Below, one piece after another: positions 43,175-52,182 of a stretch of 64,000 bases of DNA (the first letter of the stretch is position 1; each line of letters opens with the position of its first letter). Origin of the DNA: CAZTHM01 sp041946825 (lineage in GTDB: Bacteria; Acidobacteriota; Terriglobia; UBA7540); contig JBHGBD010000007.1 in NCBI GenBank assembly GCA_041946825.1, positions 78,194 to 142,193 of the forward strand. Reading direction: 5' to 3'. A program made the translations under genes and the position numbers. The notes under the pieces are model-generated. The model worked only from the letters and a program-made list of their open reading frames with translations. It made no database searches and was not told the DNA's origin.

Positions 43175-45448
43175 TCAGATTCTTAACCCAAGCTGCTCGC
43201 CGCTAGTTTGGGCATGAACGACGGCAATAGCCGCCATGTTAACAATCTCTTCGACTTCGCAGCCGCGTTGCAGGACGTGGACAGGCTTGGCCATTCCCAT
43301 GAGCAACGGCCCGAGAGCTTCCGCCCCACCCACGCGCATCATGAGCTTGTAGGCAATGTTGCCGGCCTCAAGGTCGGGAAAGATCAGAACATTGGCGCCG
43401 CCTTTGAGGCTGGAGAAGGGATAATCCTGGGTGATGATTTCCGGCCTCACGGCCGTGTCGGCTTGCATCTCCCCGTCCACCATGAGGCCGGGGGCGCGCT
43501 GCTTCACGATCTCCGTCGCTCGCCGGACTTTTGCGCACAAGGGATGCTGCGTGCTTCCGAAATTGGAGAATGAGAGCATGGCGACGCGCGGTTCAACGTT
43601 GAACTCCCGCGCCTCGCTGGCAGCCAGCAGGGCGATTTCAGCCAGTTCTTCGGCCGTGGGTTCGATGTTCACGGTGGTATCAGCAAAGAAGTAGACTTCT
43701 TTCTTCGTGGCCAGCACGTAAAGTCCCGAGACGCGGTGCACGTCGGGGCGCATGCCGATCACCTGAAGCGCGGGGCGGATCGTATCGGGATAATGCTGCG
43801 CCACTCCTGCCAGGAAGCCGTCGGCGTCGCCCATGTGGACCATCATCGCCCCGAAGTAGTTGTGGTTCATCACCAGGTCTCCGGCCTCGCTGCGTGTAAC
43901 GCCCTTGCGATGCCGCAGCCGGAAGAATTCCTCCACGTAGGCGGCGAGCTTGGGCGAGCGCGCCGGCTCGATGATTTCGGCATTGAGTTTGCCAAGGCAC
44001 AATTCGTGGAGTCTGGCTTCGATGACGGCTTGGCGTCCGAGCAGGATCGGGTGCGCGATGTTTTCTTCCGCGACGCGGTAACTGGCGCGAAGGATCTTTT
44101 CGTGCTCGCCTTCGGAAAAGACGATTCGCCTGGGCGAAGCCTTGGCGCGGTGACGCACGTTTTGCATGACTTCATAGGTCCGGCCCAGCCGCCGCGAAAG
44201 CTGGTCGCGATATTCTTCGAGATCAATCTCCAGCCGCGCCACGCCGGTCTCCATGGCGGCCTGCGCCACGGCGCAGGACTCCCGGATCAGCACGCGGGGA
44301 TCAAAAGGCTTGGGAAGGATGTACTCCGGCCCGAATGTCAGGCGGTATCCGCCGTAGGCACGCAGGACCGAGTCGGGAACGTCTTCTTTCGCCAGCGCCG
44401 CGAGCGAGCGCGTGGCGGCCACTTCCATCGCCTCGTTGATGGCGCGCGCGCGAACGTCAAGCGCGCCGCGAAAGATGAATGGGAAGCCCAACACGTTGTT
44501 CACCTGGTTGGGGAAATCCGATCGCCCCGTGGCGATGACCGCGTCCGGGCGAGCCGCGCGGGCATCGGGGTAACTGATCTCCGGATCGGGATTGGCGAGA
44601 GCAAAAATGACCGGGCGCTCCGCCATAACCTTGACCATCTCCGGCGTCACGCACCCGCCGGTTGAGAGCCCGACGACGACATCGGCGCCTTTCAAAGCCT
44701 CCTTCAGCGTGCGCGCTGCGGTTTTCACAGCGAAGCGTGATGTGTATTCATTCATTCCTTCTTCGCGGCCTTCGAAGAGGACCCCGAAGATGTCGCACAT
44801 GGTGATGTTTTCCCGGCGCACGCCGAGGCGGACGAAGTGCTGCGCGGTCGCCAGTCCCGCCGCGCCCGCACCGCTGAAAACCACACGGACTTCACTTATC
44901 TCCTTCTTCGCGATCTCCAGCGCGTTCAGCAACGCCGCGCCGGCGATGATCGCCGTGCCGTGTTGGTCGTCATGAAAAACGGGAATGGCGAGGGTTTTCT
45001 GCAGCGTCTCCTCGATGTAGAAACAGTCCGGGGCTTTGATGTCCTCGAGGTTGATGGCCCCCACCGTCGGCTCCAGGCACTGGCAAAATTTGATGACATC
45101 CTCGGGCTTGTCGGCGTTGATTTCCAGATCGAACACGTCGATGTCCGCGAGACGCTTGAAGAGGATCGCTTTGCCTTCCATCACCGGCTTGCCCGCGAGC
45201 GGGCCGATGTTCCCAAGTCCGAGCACGCGCGTGCCGTTGGTAACCACGGCCACCAGGTTGCCGCGCGCCGTGTATTCAAAAGCCAGGCGGGGATCTTGTT
45301 TAATTTCAAGGCAAGGTTCCGCCACGCCGGGGGTGTAGGCGAGGCTCAAATCCCACTGAGTGCTGCAAGGTTTCGTGGGCGTGACTTCGATCTTCCCCTT
45401 CCGTCCCAGGCGGTGATAATCGAGCGCATCTTGTTTGCGGATTCCCAC
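43175..45448 (-). CDS. maeB: NADP-dependent malic enzyme with phosphotransacetylase-like domain
   Basis: A 757-residue two-domain MaeB-type enzyme. The N-terminal half (about 1-415) carries SLAYTPGVAEPC, HDDQHGTAI and the GAGAAG nucleotide loop of malic enzyme, which oxidatively decarboxylates malate to pyruvate. The C-terminal half (about 430-755) is a phosphate acetyl/butyryltransferase-like domain that usually senses acetyl-CoA. The start is set at GTG 45448 behind AGGGGG because the protein then begins with the normal RKQDALDYHR segment; the upstream in-frame part is not conserved-looking. Confidence 0.95.
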   Translation of the reverse strand: MGIRKQDALDYHRLGRKGKIEVTPTKPCSTQWDLSLAYTPGVAEPCLEIKQDPRLAFEYTARGNLVAVVTNGTRVLGLGNIGPLAGKPVMEGKAILFKRLADIDVFDLEINADKPEDVIKFCQCLEPTVGAINLEDIKAPDCFYIEETLQKTLAIPVFHDDQHGTAIIAGAALLNALEIAKKEISEVRVVFSGAGAAGLATAQHFVRLGVRRENITMCDIFGVLFEGREEGMNEYTSRFAVKTAARTLKEALKGADVVVGLSTGGCVTPEMVKVMAERPVIFALANPDPEISYPDARAARPDAVIATGRSDFPNQVNNVLGFPFIFRGALDVRARAINEAMEVAATRSLAALAKEDVPDSVLRAYGGYRLTFGPEYILPKPFDPRVLIRESCAVAQAAMETGVARLEIDLEEYRDQLSRRLGRTYEVMQNVRHRAKASPRRIVFSEGEHEKILRASYRVAEENIAHPILLGRQAVIEARLHELCLGKLNAEIIEPARSPKLAAYVEEFFRLRHRKGVTRSEAGDLVMNHNYFGAMMVHMGDADGFLAGVAQHYPDTIRPALQVIGMRPDVHRVSGLYVLATKKEVYFFADTTVNIEPTAEELAEIALLAASEAREFNVEPRVAMLSFSNFGSTQHPLCAKVRRATEIVKQRAPGLMVDGEMQADTAVRPEIITQDYPFSSLKGGANVLIFPDLEAGNIAYKLMMRVGGAEALGPLLMGMAKPVHVLQRGCEVEEIVNMAAIAVVHAQTSGEQLGLRI

Positions 45449-45633
45449 GGCGTGCCCCCTTCGACAAACTGTCGCTACCGCGGCTGTCCGCCGGGCGGCG
45501 GATTGGCGACTGAAATGTAACACAGATTCTGTTGCTCGGCGGCTTCATCAACTGCTGTTGACGGAGCGAACCTCGGTTAGAATGGCCTGCCTGGATGACG
45601 GCCTCTAGAGTCCCCCGCTTCCAAGGAGGCGCG

Positions 45634-47835
45634 ATGCGTAAGTTTTTGCTTCACGCTGCACTCTTCATCCTGATCGCTTTTAATCCGGCGTGGCCCGCCG
45701 AGTTCCCGCACCGGACATCATTGAACGGCACGTGGGACTATCGCCCGCTCGCGCGCACAACTCTGAAATCCGACGGATCGATCGCCGAAGACAAGTCGAA
45801 CTTGCCTCCCGGCGGGAAGATGCCTGTGCCTTCGAACTGGCATCTCGACGGTCTCCCGAACTTCAACGGCCGCGTGCGATTCGAACGGAATTTTGACTTC
45901 GCCGAAAGACCAGCGGCTGCTGACCGGGTGTTTCTGATTTTCCGCGGCGTGGACTACTTCGCGGATGTGGAACTGAATGGTGTTCCGATCGGGCGACACG
46001 AGGGGTATTTCCAGGCGTTCGAGTTTGACGTGACTCCGCAGCTCAAGCTCGGGCGCAATCACCTTGCGGTGACCGTGGACGCCCCGCTCGAAGAGCCGGG
46101 CACTGTCTGGCCCGATCACAAGCGCATGATCAAGGGCGTCTTCTCGCACTGGGACTGCAAGCCCGGAAATGTTTTCAAAGCGACGGGCCAGGACGGAACC
46201 ACAGCGGGCATCTGGAATGACGTTGAACTCGAAATCCGCCGCACGGCGTGGCTCGGCAACGTCAAGATTCAGCCTGTGCTGCACGAACGCAAACAGGCGA
46301 CAGGGAAAAACGAGGACAATGGCTTGGACGCGAATGTCTTCGTCACGGCGGAAGTTCGCGCGGCACGTGCGGGCAGTTACGTGCTGACCGCGGAAGCGGG
46401 CAGCGCCAAGGTAACAACGAAGGTCGAGATGACCTCGAACGATGCGACCGTCGTTCTGGTGCTCCCGATGGAGCGGCCGAAGTTGTGGTGGACCTGGGAT
46501 CTGGGCGACCCGTATCTCTACACGTGCGAGCTGACTCTCGCGGCAGATTCCGAAGTCGTCTACGCCCGCGATATCCCATTCGGCGTGCGCTCGATCGAGC
46601 TCGACGAAAAGACCGGCGACTGGCGGCTGAATGGCGTGCGCTTCTTCATTCGCGGCACCAACATTGTCCCCGACCTCTGGCTGGCGCGTTACACGCCGGC
46701 GCGCATCGCGGAGGATATCCGACTGTTGCGCCTCGCCAACGTCAACGGCGTGCGTGTGTGCGTGCACGTAAACCGCGAGGAACTCTACGATGCGCTCGAC
46801 CGCGCCGGAATCGTGGCCTGGCAGGATTTCCCTCTGCAGTGGGATTACACTCACACGCCCAAGTTCCTCACGGAGGCGGCGCGCCAGTTGCGCGACATGA
46901 TCCGCCAGTTCTACAACCATCCGTCCATCATCACCTGGGTTTGCCAGAACGAATCGACGGCCTACAACGTCAACGTGCTTGACCCGTTCCTGGCGCGCGT
47001 CGGCGCGCAGGAAGATTCCTCGCGGCCCGTGCGCCCGACTTCCGTCTACGCCGAGCATCATTACCAGGGCTGGTATGGCGGCGACTACTACAACTACCTC
47101 GCGACCCCGGGCGGGCCGATTATCTCCGAGCTCGGCGCGCAGGCGCTGCCCTCGCTGGAAGAGACGCGCCAGATGTTTGGCGAGGCCTGGCCGCCCGACT
47201 GGCAGAAGATGGCTTATCACGATTTCCAGTACGAGCAGACCTTCCACGTCGCGAAGATTCCGATGGGCTCGAACTGGGCGGAGTTCGTGCGGAACTCGCA
47301 GCAGTATCAAGCCGACCTCATCAAGTTCGCGATCGAGCACTACCGGCGCGTCAAGTACCAGAAGGTCGGATCGTTTTTCCACTTCCTCTTCGGCGATTGC
47401 TGGCCGTCGGTGACGTGGTCGGTGGTAAGCTTTGAAAGGAAACCCAAACCGGGCTACTTCGCTTTGCAGCGCGCGTATCAGCCGGTGTTGATCGGCGCGG
47501 ATCTGGGTAAGACGGTGTGGAGCAAGGGCAAGAACCTTCCCGCCGGTGCTGCGGGCGGAGGAGCCAGCGCTACTGTCTGGGTCGTGAATGACCAGCACCG
47601 AACGCTTGAGGGCGTGACCTGCGAAGCACTCTTGCGCGGTCACGGGAAGAATTTCCTTGTGATGGAAAGCCGAAAGCTCGCCGCGATTGCCGAGGATTCG
47701 GCGGCTGATGTGGCTGGGCTGGAGTTCCGCCTGCCCGCGGAAGTAAGCCCGGGCGTGTACGATCTTGTGCTTGCCCTTCGGCAGGGCGACAGAATGCTGA
47801 GTGAGAATTCCTATCCCGTGACGGTGGTCGAGTAG
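45634..47835 (+). CDS. Glycoside hydrolase family 2 enzyme, secreted
   Basis: A 733-residue precursor with a signal peptide (MRKFLLHAALFILIAFNPAWPA). The jelly-roll sugar-binding domain (SLNGTWDYRP), Ig-like middle and TIM barrel of GH2 follow. The acid/base is E440 in the NE pair of WVCQNEST, and the nucleophile is E499 in IISELGAQALPS. Activity could be beta-galactosidase, beta-mannosidase or glucuronidase. AAGGAGG precedes the ATG at 45634. Nine base pairs separate it from the flavin oxidoreductase gene, indicating an operon. Confidence 0.92.
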   Translation: MRKFLLHAALFILIAFNPAWPAEFPHRTSLNGTWDYRPLARTTLKSDGSIAEDKSNLPPGGKMPVPSNWHLDGLPNFNGRVRFERNFDFAERPAAADRVFLIFRGVDYFADVELNGVPIGRHEGYFQAFEFDVTPQLKLGRNHLAVTVDAPLEEPGTVWPDHKRMIKGVFSHWDCKPGNVFKATGQDGTTAGIWNDVELEIRRTAWLGNVKIQPVLHERKQATGKNEDNGLDANVFVTAEVRAARAGSYVLTAEAGSAKVTTKVEMTSNDATVVLVLPMERPKLWWTWDLGDPYLYTCELTLAADSEVVYARDIPFGVRSIELDEKTGDWRLNGVRFFIRGTNIVPDLWLARYTPARIAEDIRLLRLANVNGVRVCVHVNREELYDALDRAGIVAWQDFPLQWDYTHTPKFLTEAARQLRDMIRQFYNHPSIITWVCQNESTAYNVNVLDPFLARVGAQEDSSRPVRPTSVYAEHHYQGWYGGDYYNYLATPGGPIISELGAQALPSLEETRQMFGEAWPPDWQKMAYHDFQYEQTFHVAKIPMGSNWAEFVRNSQQYQADLIKFAIEHYRRVKYQKVGSFFHFLFGDCWPSVTWSVVSFERKPKPGYFALQRAYQPVLIGADLGKTVWSKGKNLPAGAAGGGASATVWVVNDQHRTLEGVTCEALLRGHGKNFLVMESRKLAAIAEDSAADVAGLEFRLPAEVSPGVYDLVLALRQGDRMLSENSYPVTVVE

Positions 47836-47844
47836 AAGCGCGAG

Positions 47845-49317
47845 ATGCCCAAACGCTACTTCACCTACCAATCGCTTGACGATCTGCGGCGGGACGCGGA
47901 GCGGCTGGGAATCGAGTTGCCGCTCGTCGCAGACCGCGACGAAGTCCGCAGTTGGCTGGCGCGTCCGGTGGCCATCGCGGGCGATGGCGGGGCGAGCTGG
48001 CAGATCGGGAATTCGCTCGCCATCCATCCCATGGAAGGCTGCGATGGCGAACTCGACGGGCGCCCGGGGGAACTGACGCTTCGACGCTACCAACGCTTTG
48101 GCGCGGGCGGCGCCAAGCTCCTCTGGTTCGAAGCTTGCGCGGTGGCCCCCGAGGGCCGCGCGAATCCCCGCCAACTCTGGATTCACGTGGGCTCGGCAAA
48201 GGCGCTGGGCGAAGTTCTCGAATCCTGCCGGCGCGCGCACGAGCGGGAATTCGGCACGCGTGAAGGTTTGGTCGCGGTGCTGCAGCTGACGCATTCCGGA
48301 AGGTACGCGTACAAGGATCAGCGGGTCGCGTACGAACACCCGATCCTCGACAAGTATCCCTTTGCGAATGCGTGGAGTTCGCCGCCCCGCTCGGCCGCGT
48401 GGCAAGTGGCCAGCGACGAGTATCTGGCGCAACTCGAAGACCGCTTTGTCGAGGCGGCGGTGCTGGCGCGCGACGCCGGGTTCGACGGCATCGACTTGAA
48501 AATGGTGCACGGCTACCTGCTTGTCGAATTGCTGAGCGGGCGATCGCGACAGGGCGTCTACGGCGGCTCGCTCGAGAACCGCGGCCGCTTCGCGCTGAAT
48601 GTCCTGGCAAAAATCCGGAAGCGCGTGGGAGAGAATTTCCTGCTGGGGGTGCGGCTGGGAGTCTACGACGGTGTGCCGTACGCGGTCCCGGGACCAAACT
48701 CGGCGGGCGTCACTCGCCAGTACGAACGGCCGTACACGTGGGGCTTCGGAGTGAATCCAGAAAATCCCCTTGAGCCCGATCTGGAAGAGCCGATCCGGTT
48801 CATCGGCTGGCTGAAGCAGGCCGGAGTCAAACTCCTCAATGTCTCGCTTGGGAACCCTTACGTCAACCCGCACCTCGGGCGGCCATACGAGAAGCCCAAC
48901 GAGGGATTGTACGAATCACCCGAACACCCGCTCATCGGCGTGGCCAGGCACTTCAACGCGACGGCGCAGATCCAGCGGACTTTTCCGGACCTGGCGGTTG
49001 TGGGGACGGGGTACTCGTGGCTGCAGCATTTCCTCATCAACGCTGGCGTTGGCAATCTCAAGGCAGGGCGCGTCCGCGTGGTGGGCGTAGGGCGCGGCGC
49101 ATTGGCGTATCCCGAATTCGCCCGCGACGCGCTGACCAAGGGCGAACTTGATCCATTGCGGACCTGTAAGACCCTCTCGTACTGCACCTACCTCATGCGG
49201 CAAAAGAACCACCCCATGGGGCAATTCCCAACCGGCTGCCCGCCGTTTGACAAGGAAGGCTACGGGCAGGTGGTGAAGGAAGCGCGCGCGGCGGGAAGGG
49301 CATCGCTGAAATCTTAA
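47845..49317 (+). CDS. NADH:flavin oxidoreductase, Old Yellow Enzyme family
   Basis: A 490-residue FMN-barrel protein. NSLAIHPMEGCDGELDG is the FMN N-terminal region, LQLTHSGRYA the binding strand, and GFDGIDLKMVHGYLLVELL plus SLENRGRF are OYE hallmarks. The C-terminal tail has Cys in CKTLSYC and FPTGC; this could be a remnant or variant of the Fe-S site of the larger enoate reductases, but the spacing is not canonical. It is co-transcribed with the GH2 gene, so it may process an aglycone or oxidised sugar released by that enzyme. Confidence 0.9.
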   Translation: MPKRYFTYQSLDDLRRDAERLGIELPLVADRDEVRSWLARPVAIAGDGGASWQIGNSLAIHPMEGCDGELDGRPGELTLRRYQRFGAGGAKLLWFEACAVAPEGRANPRQLWIHVGSAKALGEVLESCRRAHEREFGTREGLVAVLQLTHSGRYAYKDQRVAYEHPILDKYPFANAWSSPPRSAAWQVASDEYLAQLEDRFVEAAVLARDAGFDGIDLKMVHGYLLVELLSGRSRQGVYGGSLENRGRFALNVLAKIRKRVGENFLLGVRLGVYDGVPYAVPGPNSAGVTRQYERPYTWGFGVNPENPLEPDLEEPIRFIGWLKQAGVKLLNVSLGNPYVNPHLGRPYEKPNEGLYESPEHPLIGVARHFNATAQIQRTFPDLAVVGTGYSWLQHFLINAGVGNLKAGRVRVVGVGRGALAYPEFARDALTKGELDPLRTCKTLSYCTYLMRQKNHPMGQFPTGCPPFDKEGYGQVVKEARAAGRASLKS

Positions 49318-49340
49318 TTCTCAAATCTGAAATTGCCAGG

Positions 49341-49375
49341 ATGCAGAAGGCAGAAGGCAGTAGGCAGAAGGCAGA
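49341..49375. repeat. Broken heptamer array (GCAGAAG)
   Basis: Four to five units of the same GGCAGAA/GCAGAAG word seen at 19657-19698, one of them altered to GCAGTAG. The open frame read through it on the minus strand (49193-49381) is an artefact of the repeat. Confidence 0.8.
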
Positions 49376-49403
49376 CAACAACTTCCTTGGGAACTTCGCG
49401 CCG

Positions 49404-49547
49404 CTAGCGCGTGAGCACCGCGAAGAGGCCGAGGGTCAGACCGATCAGCCATGCCAAGGCAATGGCCGCTCCAAGGGCCGGGCCCGCCGAGAGGAATGTG
49501 ACGGTCACCAGCTCTTGTAAGGTGTCGTACACGGCTTGGCGATTCAT
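49404..49547 (-). CDS. Small single-pass membrane protein
   Basis: A 47-residue protein starting at ATG 49547 with GGAAGG six bases upstream. MNRQAVYDTLQEL is an amphipathic head, and one long hydrophobic stretch (FLSAGPALGAAIALAWLIGLTLGLFAVL) could span the membrane once or twice. Function unknown. Between the OYE gene and the HAD gene it stands alone. Confidence 0.5.
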   Translation of the reverse strand: MNRQAVYDTLQELVTVTFLSAGPALGAAIALAWLIGLTLGLFAVLTR

Positions 49548-49699
49548 CGAAAACCTTCCGGCCGCTGAGGTTGAGCAGGAGGAAATGGACAAAATGTCCG
49601 ACTCAGCCGACCACCTGCGTTAATTCTTAGCATTCCAATCGCCAAATTGCTGACTGCAAGTCGTTATTGCGACCTCGCGCGCGTCGAAACCGAGGGTCC

Positions 49700-50587
49700 T
49701 TACTTCCATGGCGGCTTCTCAGGGAGCAACTTGTCGAATTCCGCAATCAGTGAAGCCTCGTAGTCGCCCGCATAACTCCCGTTGAAAAAGCGTTCAGCGG
49801 CCTCGTTCAGGAATCGCTCCCAGGAAGCGTCTTCGTGCCCCGGATTGATGGGATAGAAGAGAGCGCCGTTGGCGCGCGCGGCGGCCAGGTCTCCCGGTGC
49901 ATCGCCAATCATCAGGACGCGGCCCTTTTCGTATTTGTCGCCCGCTGCGAGCTTGAGATGTTCTTTCTTGCTGCCCATTTCCTGTCCGGCGATGACGGCG
50001 GCGAAGCAGGCGATATTGTGTTCCTGCCACTCGCGCTCCAGCGCCTCACCGGGCGTGGCCGAAACGCAGATGATGTCGGCCTTCGCGGCGAGCTTTTCGA
50101 CGCTCTCGCGGAAATAGGGGAAAGGCGGGACTCCCTCGACCACATCGGCGATGGTTCGGTTGACGGCCTTGCTCCATTCAAGCGTCTGGCGGAGAACGGC
50201 GTTGTCGCTTTTCGCGACTTCGGCTTCCAGCGCCGGATTGCCGAGCGTCGCGCCGGAATCGATCCAGGCCTGGAGCGGCTGCCAATCGGGAAGCTTCGCG
50301 CCGCGCCGCATGGCTTCCGGCCAGTCGCGCAGCAGTTCAAAAGCCCTGGTTAGCGCGGGGAAGCGATTGATTCCCCGCCATTTCGAGTAGAGGTTGACGA
50401 ATTCCGCTGCGGCGCGCGCGAATTTGGAGATGGCTTGTAGCTTGAAATACTTAATGATGTTGGGGATAAAACACTCTTTGTGCTTGATCTCCATCGTATC
50501 GAAAACGCAGCCGTCGGAATCGATGCCGACGAAATAGGAATGCTGGGGTTTGAAAGCGAGCAGCTTATCTTTGGGCGACGAATCCAT
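49700..50587 (-). CDS. HAD-superfamily hydrolase
   Basis: A 295-residue HAD phosphatase-like protein. Motif I is GIDSDGCVFDTM (D at 23 and 25), VSATPGEAL supplies motif II, the SKKEHLK lysine motif III, and MIGDAPGDLAAA motif IV. The cap region is a long helical insertion (about 40-150). All catalytic motifs are intact. It is probably a sugar-phosphate or nucleotide phosphatase; substrate unknown. Confidence 0.88.
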   Translation of the reverse strand: MDSSPKDKLLAFKPQHSYFVGIDSDGCVFDTMEIKHKECFIPNIIKYFKLQAISKFARAAAEFVNLYSKWRGINRFPALTRAFELLRDWPEAMRRGAKLPDWQPLQAWIDSGATLGNPALEAEVAKSDNAVLRQTLEWSKAVNRTIADVVEGVPPFPYFRESVEKLAAKADIICVSATPGEALEREWQEHNIACFAAVIAGQEMGSKKEHLKLAAGDKYEKGRVLMIGDAPGDLAAARANGALFYPINPGHEDASWERFLNEAAERFFNGSYAGDYEASLIAEFDKLLPEKPPWK

Positions 50588-51467
50588 TCCTTCCTCCGGT
50601 GAGTATGACTTACCACGATCTCCGCGTCACAGGCGGCCAAGCATCTTAGCTTACTTTTGCATGGGAGGGAATGCGCCCGCGCCCGACCGCCCGGCCCGTC
50701 CGAAGGGGGCGCCGCCCGCCGCCTCGCCGCGGCCAAGGCTCGGTCGACCGACAAGGGCGGGGAAGAACGCCGCGTTGTCTCTCGCGTAGCCTATGTATAT
50801 GATCTCTACGACCCGGATGGAGGGGCGCCCGCGCGACGTCGCACAATCGGCCACAAAGTGACTATTTTTAACCCATTCTTAACCCAAGCCTTTGTAACCC
50901 GCTGATAATAAATGGCCTGATGGCTTAATGGAATTCTTAAACAGTTCCTTTGTTTTCAATAAGATGCACCAGGTTGCTTAACCCAATAGTCCATAAAGCC
51001 CTGATTCTAAATGACCTGGTGGGTTAATACTCCCCCCTATATTTGGCCCCATTTGGGCTCGGGGTTCGGGACACACGATTTCCCACTTGCGATTTTGGAT
51101 TGCCGGGTTTCCATTTTCGAGTTTCCAGTTTCCAATTTCCATTTTCGAGTGCCCCGTTTCGTCTCCTCTGGGGTCTGACTCCCCAATCCTTCCTCTCTCG
51201 CTGACAATCCTGGCCTATACTTTTCGTATGTAGACTATCACACTTGGCCACAGTTGTCAAGAGGAAATTTTGTCCGAGTCGGGAATCCGCCCCTTCGGCG
51301 CCCGGCACGATCTTGTAGCGGCGAACTGTGTTCGCCGACAGGCGGGGCTTGGGTGAGGAAAAGCCGCCGGCGGTCACAGATCGCCGGTACAACCGCAGAC
51401 AGGGTATGTTTTTCAACGCCTGGTTCATCTTGTCACGGGGAAAGGTCCACCCGTCACGTTATCGCGC
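50588..51467. other. Long gap with AT-rich repeats, no gene seen
   Basis: Candidate frames here overlap each other and have no motifs. An AT-rich block at about 50860-51030 contains two 29-bp imperfect direct repeats (50901-50929 and 51000-51028, sharing TAAATG, CCTG and GTTAAT/CTTAAT cores) separated by 99 bp, plus AACCCA words and a GGTTGCTTAACC mini-hairpin. Word repeats (GATTTTGGATT, TTTCCAGTTTCC) fill 51087-51149. The right end leads into the rimP promoter. Confidence 0.5.
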
Positions 51468-51496
51468 TTGCATTTGAGGGGATGCAAGTCTATACT
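51468..51496 (+). promoter_or_regulatory. Sigma-70-type promoter of the rimP-nusA-infB operon
   Basis: TTGCAT (51468-51473) and TATACT (51491-51496) are separated by exactly 17 bp. Transcription would start near 51503, giving a leader of about 100 bases before rimP that contains the hairpin at 51516. Confidence 0.75.
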
Positions 51497-51515
51497 TTAT
51501 TTGGCGAACGCACAT

Positions 51516-51538
51516 AGTGGGCGAAAGCCCACTTTTTT
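51516..51538 (+). ncRNA. rimP-leader-like hairpin
   Basis: AGTGGGC, a GAAA tetraloop and GCCCACT are followed by TTTTTT. The form and position match the small GUGGGC...GCCCAC leader hairpin found ahead of rimP in proteobacteria. It looks like an intrinsic terminator placed in the leader, so it could act as an attenuator or antitermination site for the nusA operon. Confidence 0.65.
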
Positions 51539-51605
51539 GTTGGCGCGCTTTCTTGCAGTCGCCGGCGCGCAGGCTGGCGGGTGTGTGTTCCCAGGCTACG
51601 CAGAA

Positions 51606-52064
51606 ATGGCTGTTGATTTGGAGAAGATCCGGCAGATTGCCGAGCGCGTAGTGACCTCGGAGGGTCTGTATCTGGTCGACGTTGAGCTGAAAGGCGGGCG
51701 GTTCAATCCGCTGCTCCGGATCTACATCGACAAGCGCGAAGGAATCACTCACGGCGACTGCCAGTTGGTGAGCGAGCAGCTTAGCGCCATCCTGGATGTG
51801 GAGGATCCATTTCCGGGGCGGTATGTCCTGGAAGTCTCCTCGCCGGGCTTGGACCGGAAGCTGGTGAAGCCGAGCGATTTCGAGCATTTTTCCGGGCGGC
51901 GGGCGCGGCTGGTGTTGCGCGAGGCGGTGGGCGAACAGAAGGTTGTCGAAGGCCGTCTGGCGGGATTTGAAAGCGGCCGGGTGCGCATGGACCTGGGCGC
52001 GGCGGGCGTGAGCGAGTTCGAGCTTTCGAATATTTCGAAAGCGCAGCTTATTGTGGAACTGTAA
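51606..52064 (+). CDS. rimP: Ribosome maturation factor RimP
   Basis: A 152-residue protein. The N-domain has GLYLVDVELKGG and LRIYIDKREGITHGDC, followed by EVSSPGLDRKL, all RimP signatures, with the C-terminal Sm-like domain from about residue 95. It is needed for 30S subunit maturation. ATG 51606 gives the standard N-terminus. It is the first gene of the translation operon. Confidence 0.95.
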   Translation: MAVDLEKIRQIAERVVTSEGLYLVDVELKGGRFNPLLRIYIDKREGITHGDCQLVSEQLSAILDVEDPFPGRYVLEVSSPGLDRKLVKPSDFEHFSGRRARLVLREAVGEQKVVEGRLAGFESGRVRMDLGAAGVSEFELSNISKAQLIVEL

Positions 52065-52067
52065 ACG

Positions 52068-52165
52068 ACCGGGATTCGGGTTTCGGGATTAGGGGTTCGG
52101 GAATAAGACTGGTGGCAGCAATCATTCGAGGATGGGACCCGAATCCCGAAATCCGAACCCCGGGC
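52068..52165. repeat. Inverted word repeat between rimP and nusA
   Basis: GGGATTCGGGTTTCGGGATT (about 52070-52089) is matched in inverse by GAATCCCGAAATCCGAACCCC (about 52141-52161). The transcript could fold into a long imperfect hairpin just before nusA, which may affect nusA translation. Confidence 0.6.
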
Positions 52166-52182
52166 CTTGTGGGGGGTAAGAC

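Noticed and set aside
45718..48873. 1051-residue minus-strand open frame
   Set aside because: It lies opposite the GH2 and OYE genes, which have full catalytic motifs. The minus frame is open because of GC-rich codon bias and shows no domain.
49193..49381. 62-residue minus-strand frame
   Set aside because: Its sequence (LLPSAFC repeats) is just the translated GCAGAAG word array.
50350..50905. Overlapping frames at the start of the HAD gene and the gap
   Set aside because: Arg/Pro/Ala-rich frames on both strands with no motifs; typical GC-rich noise.
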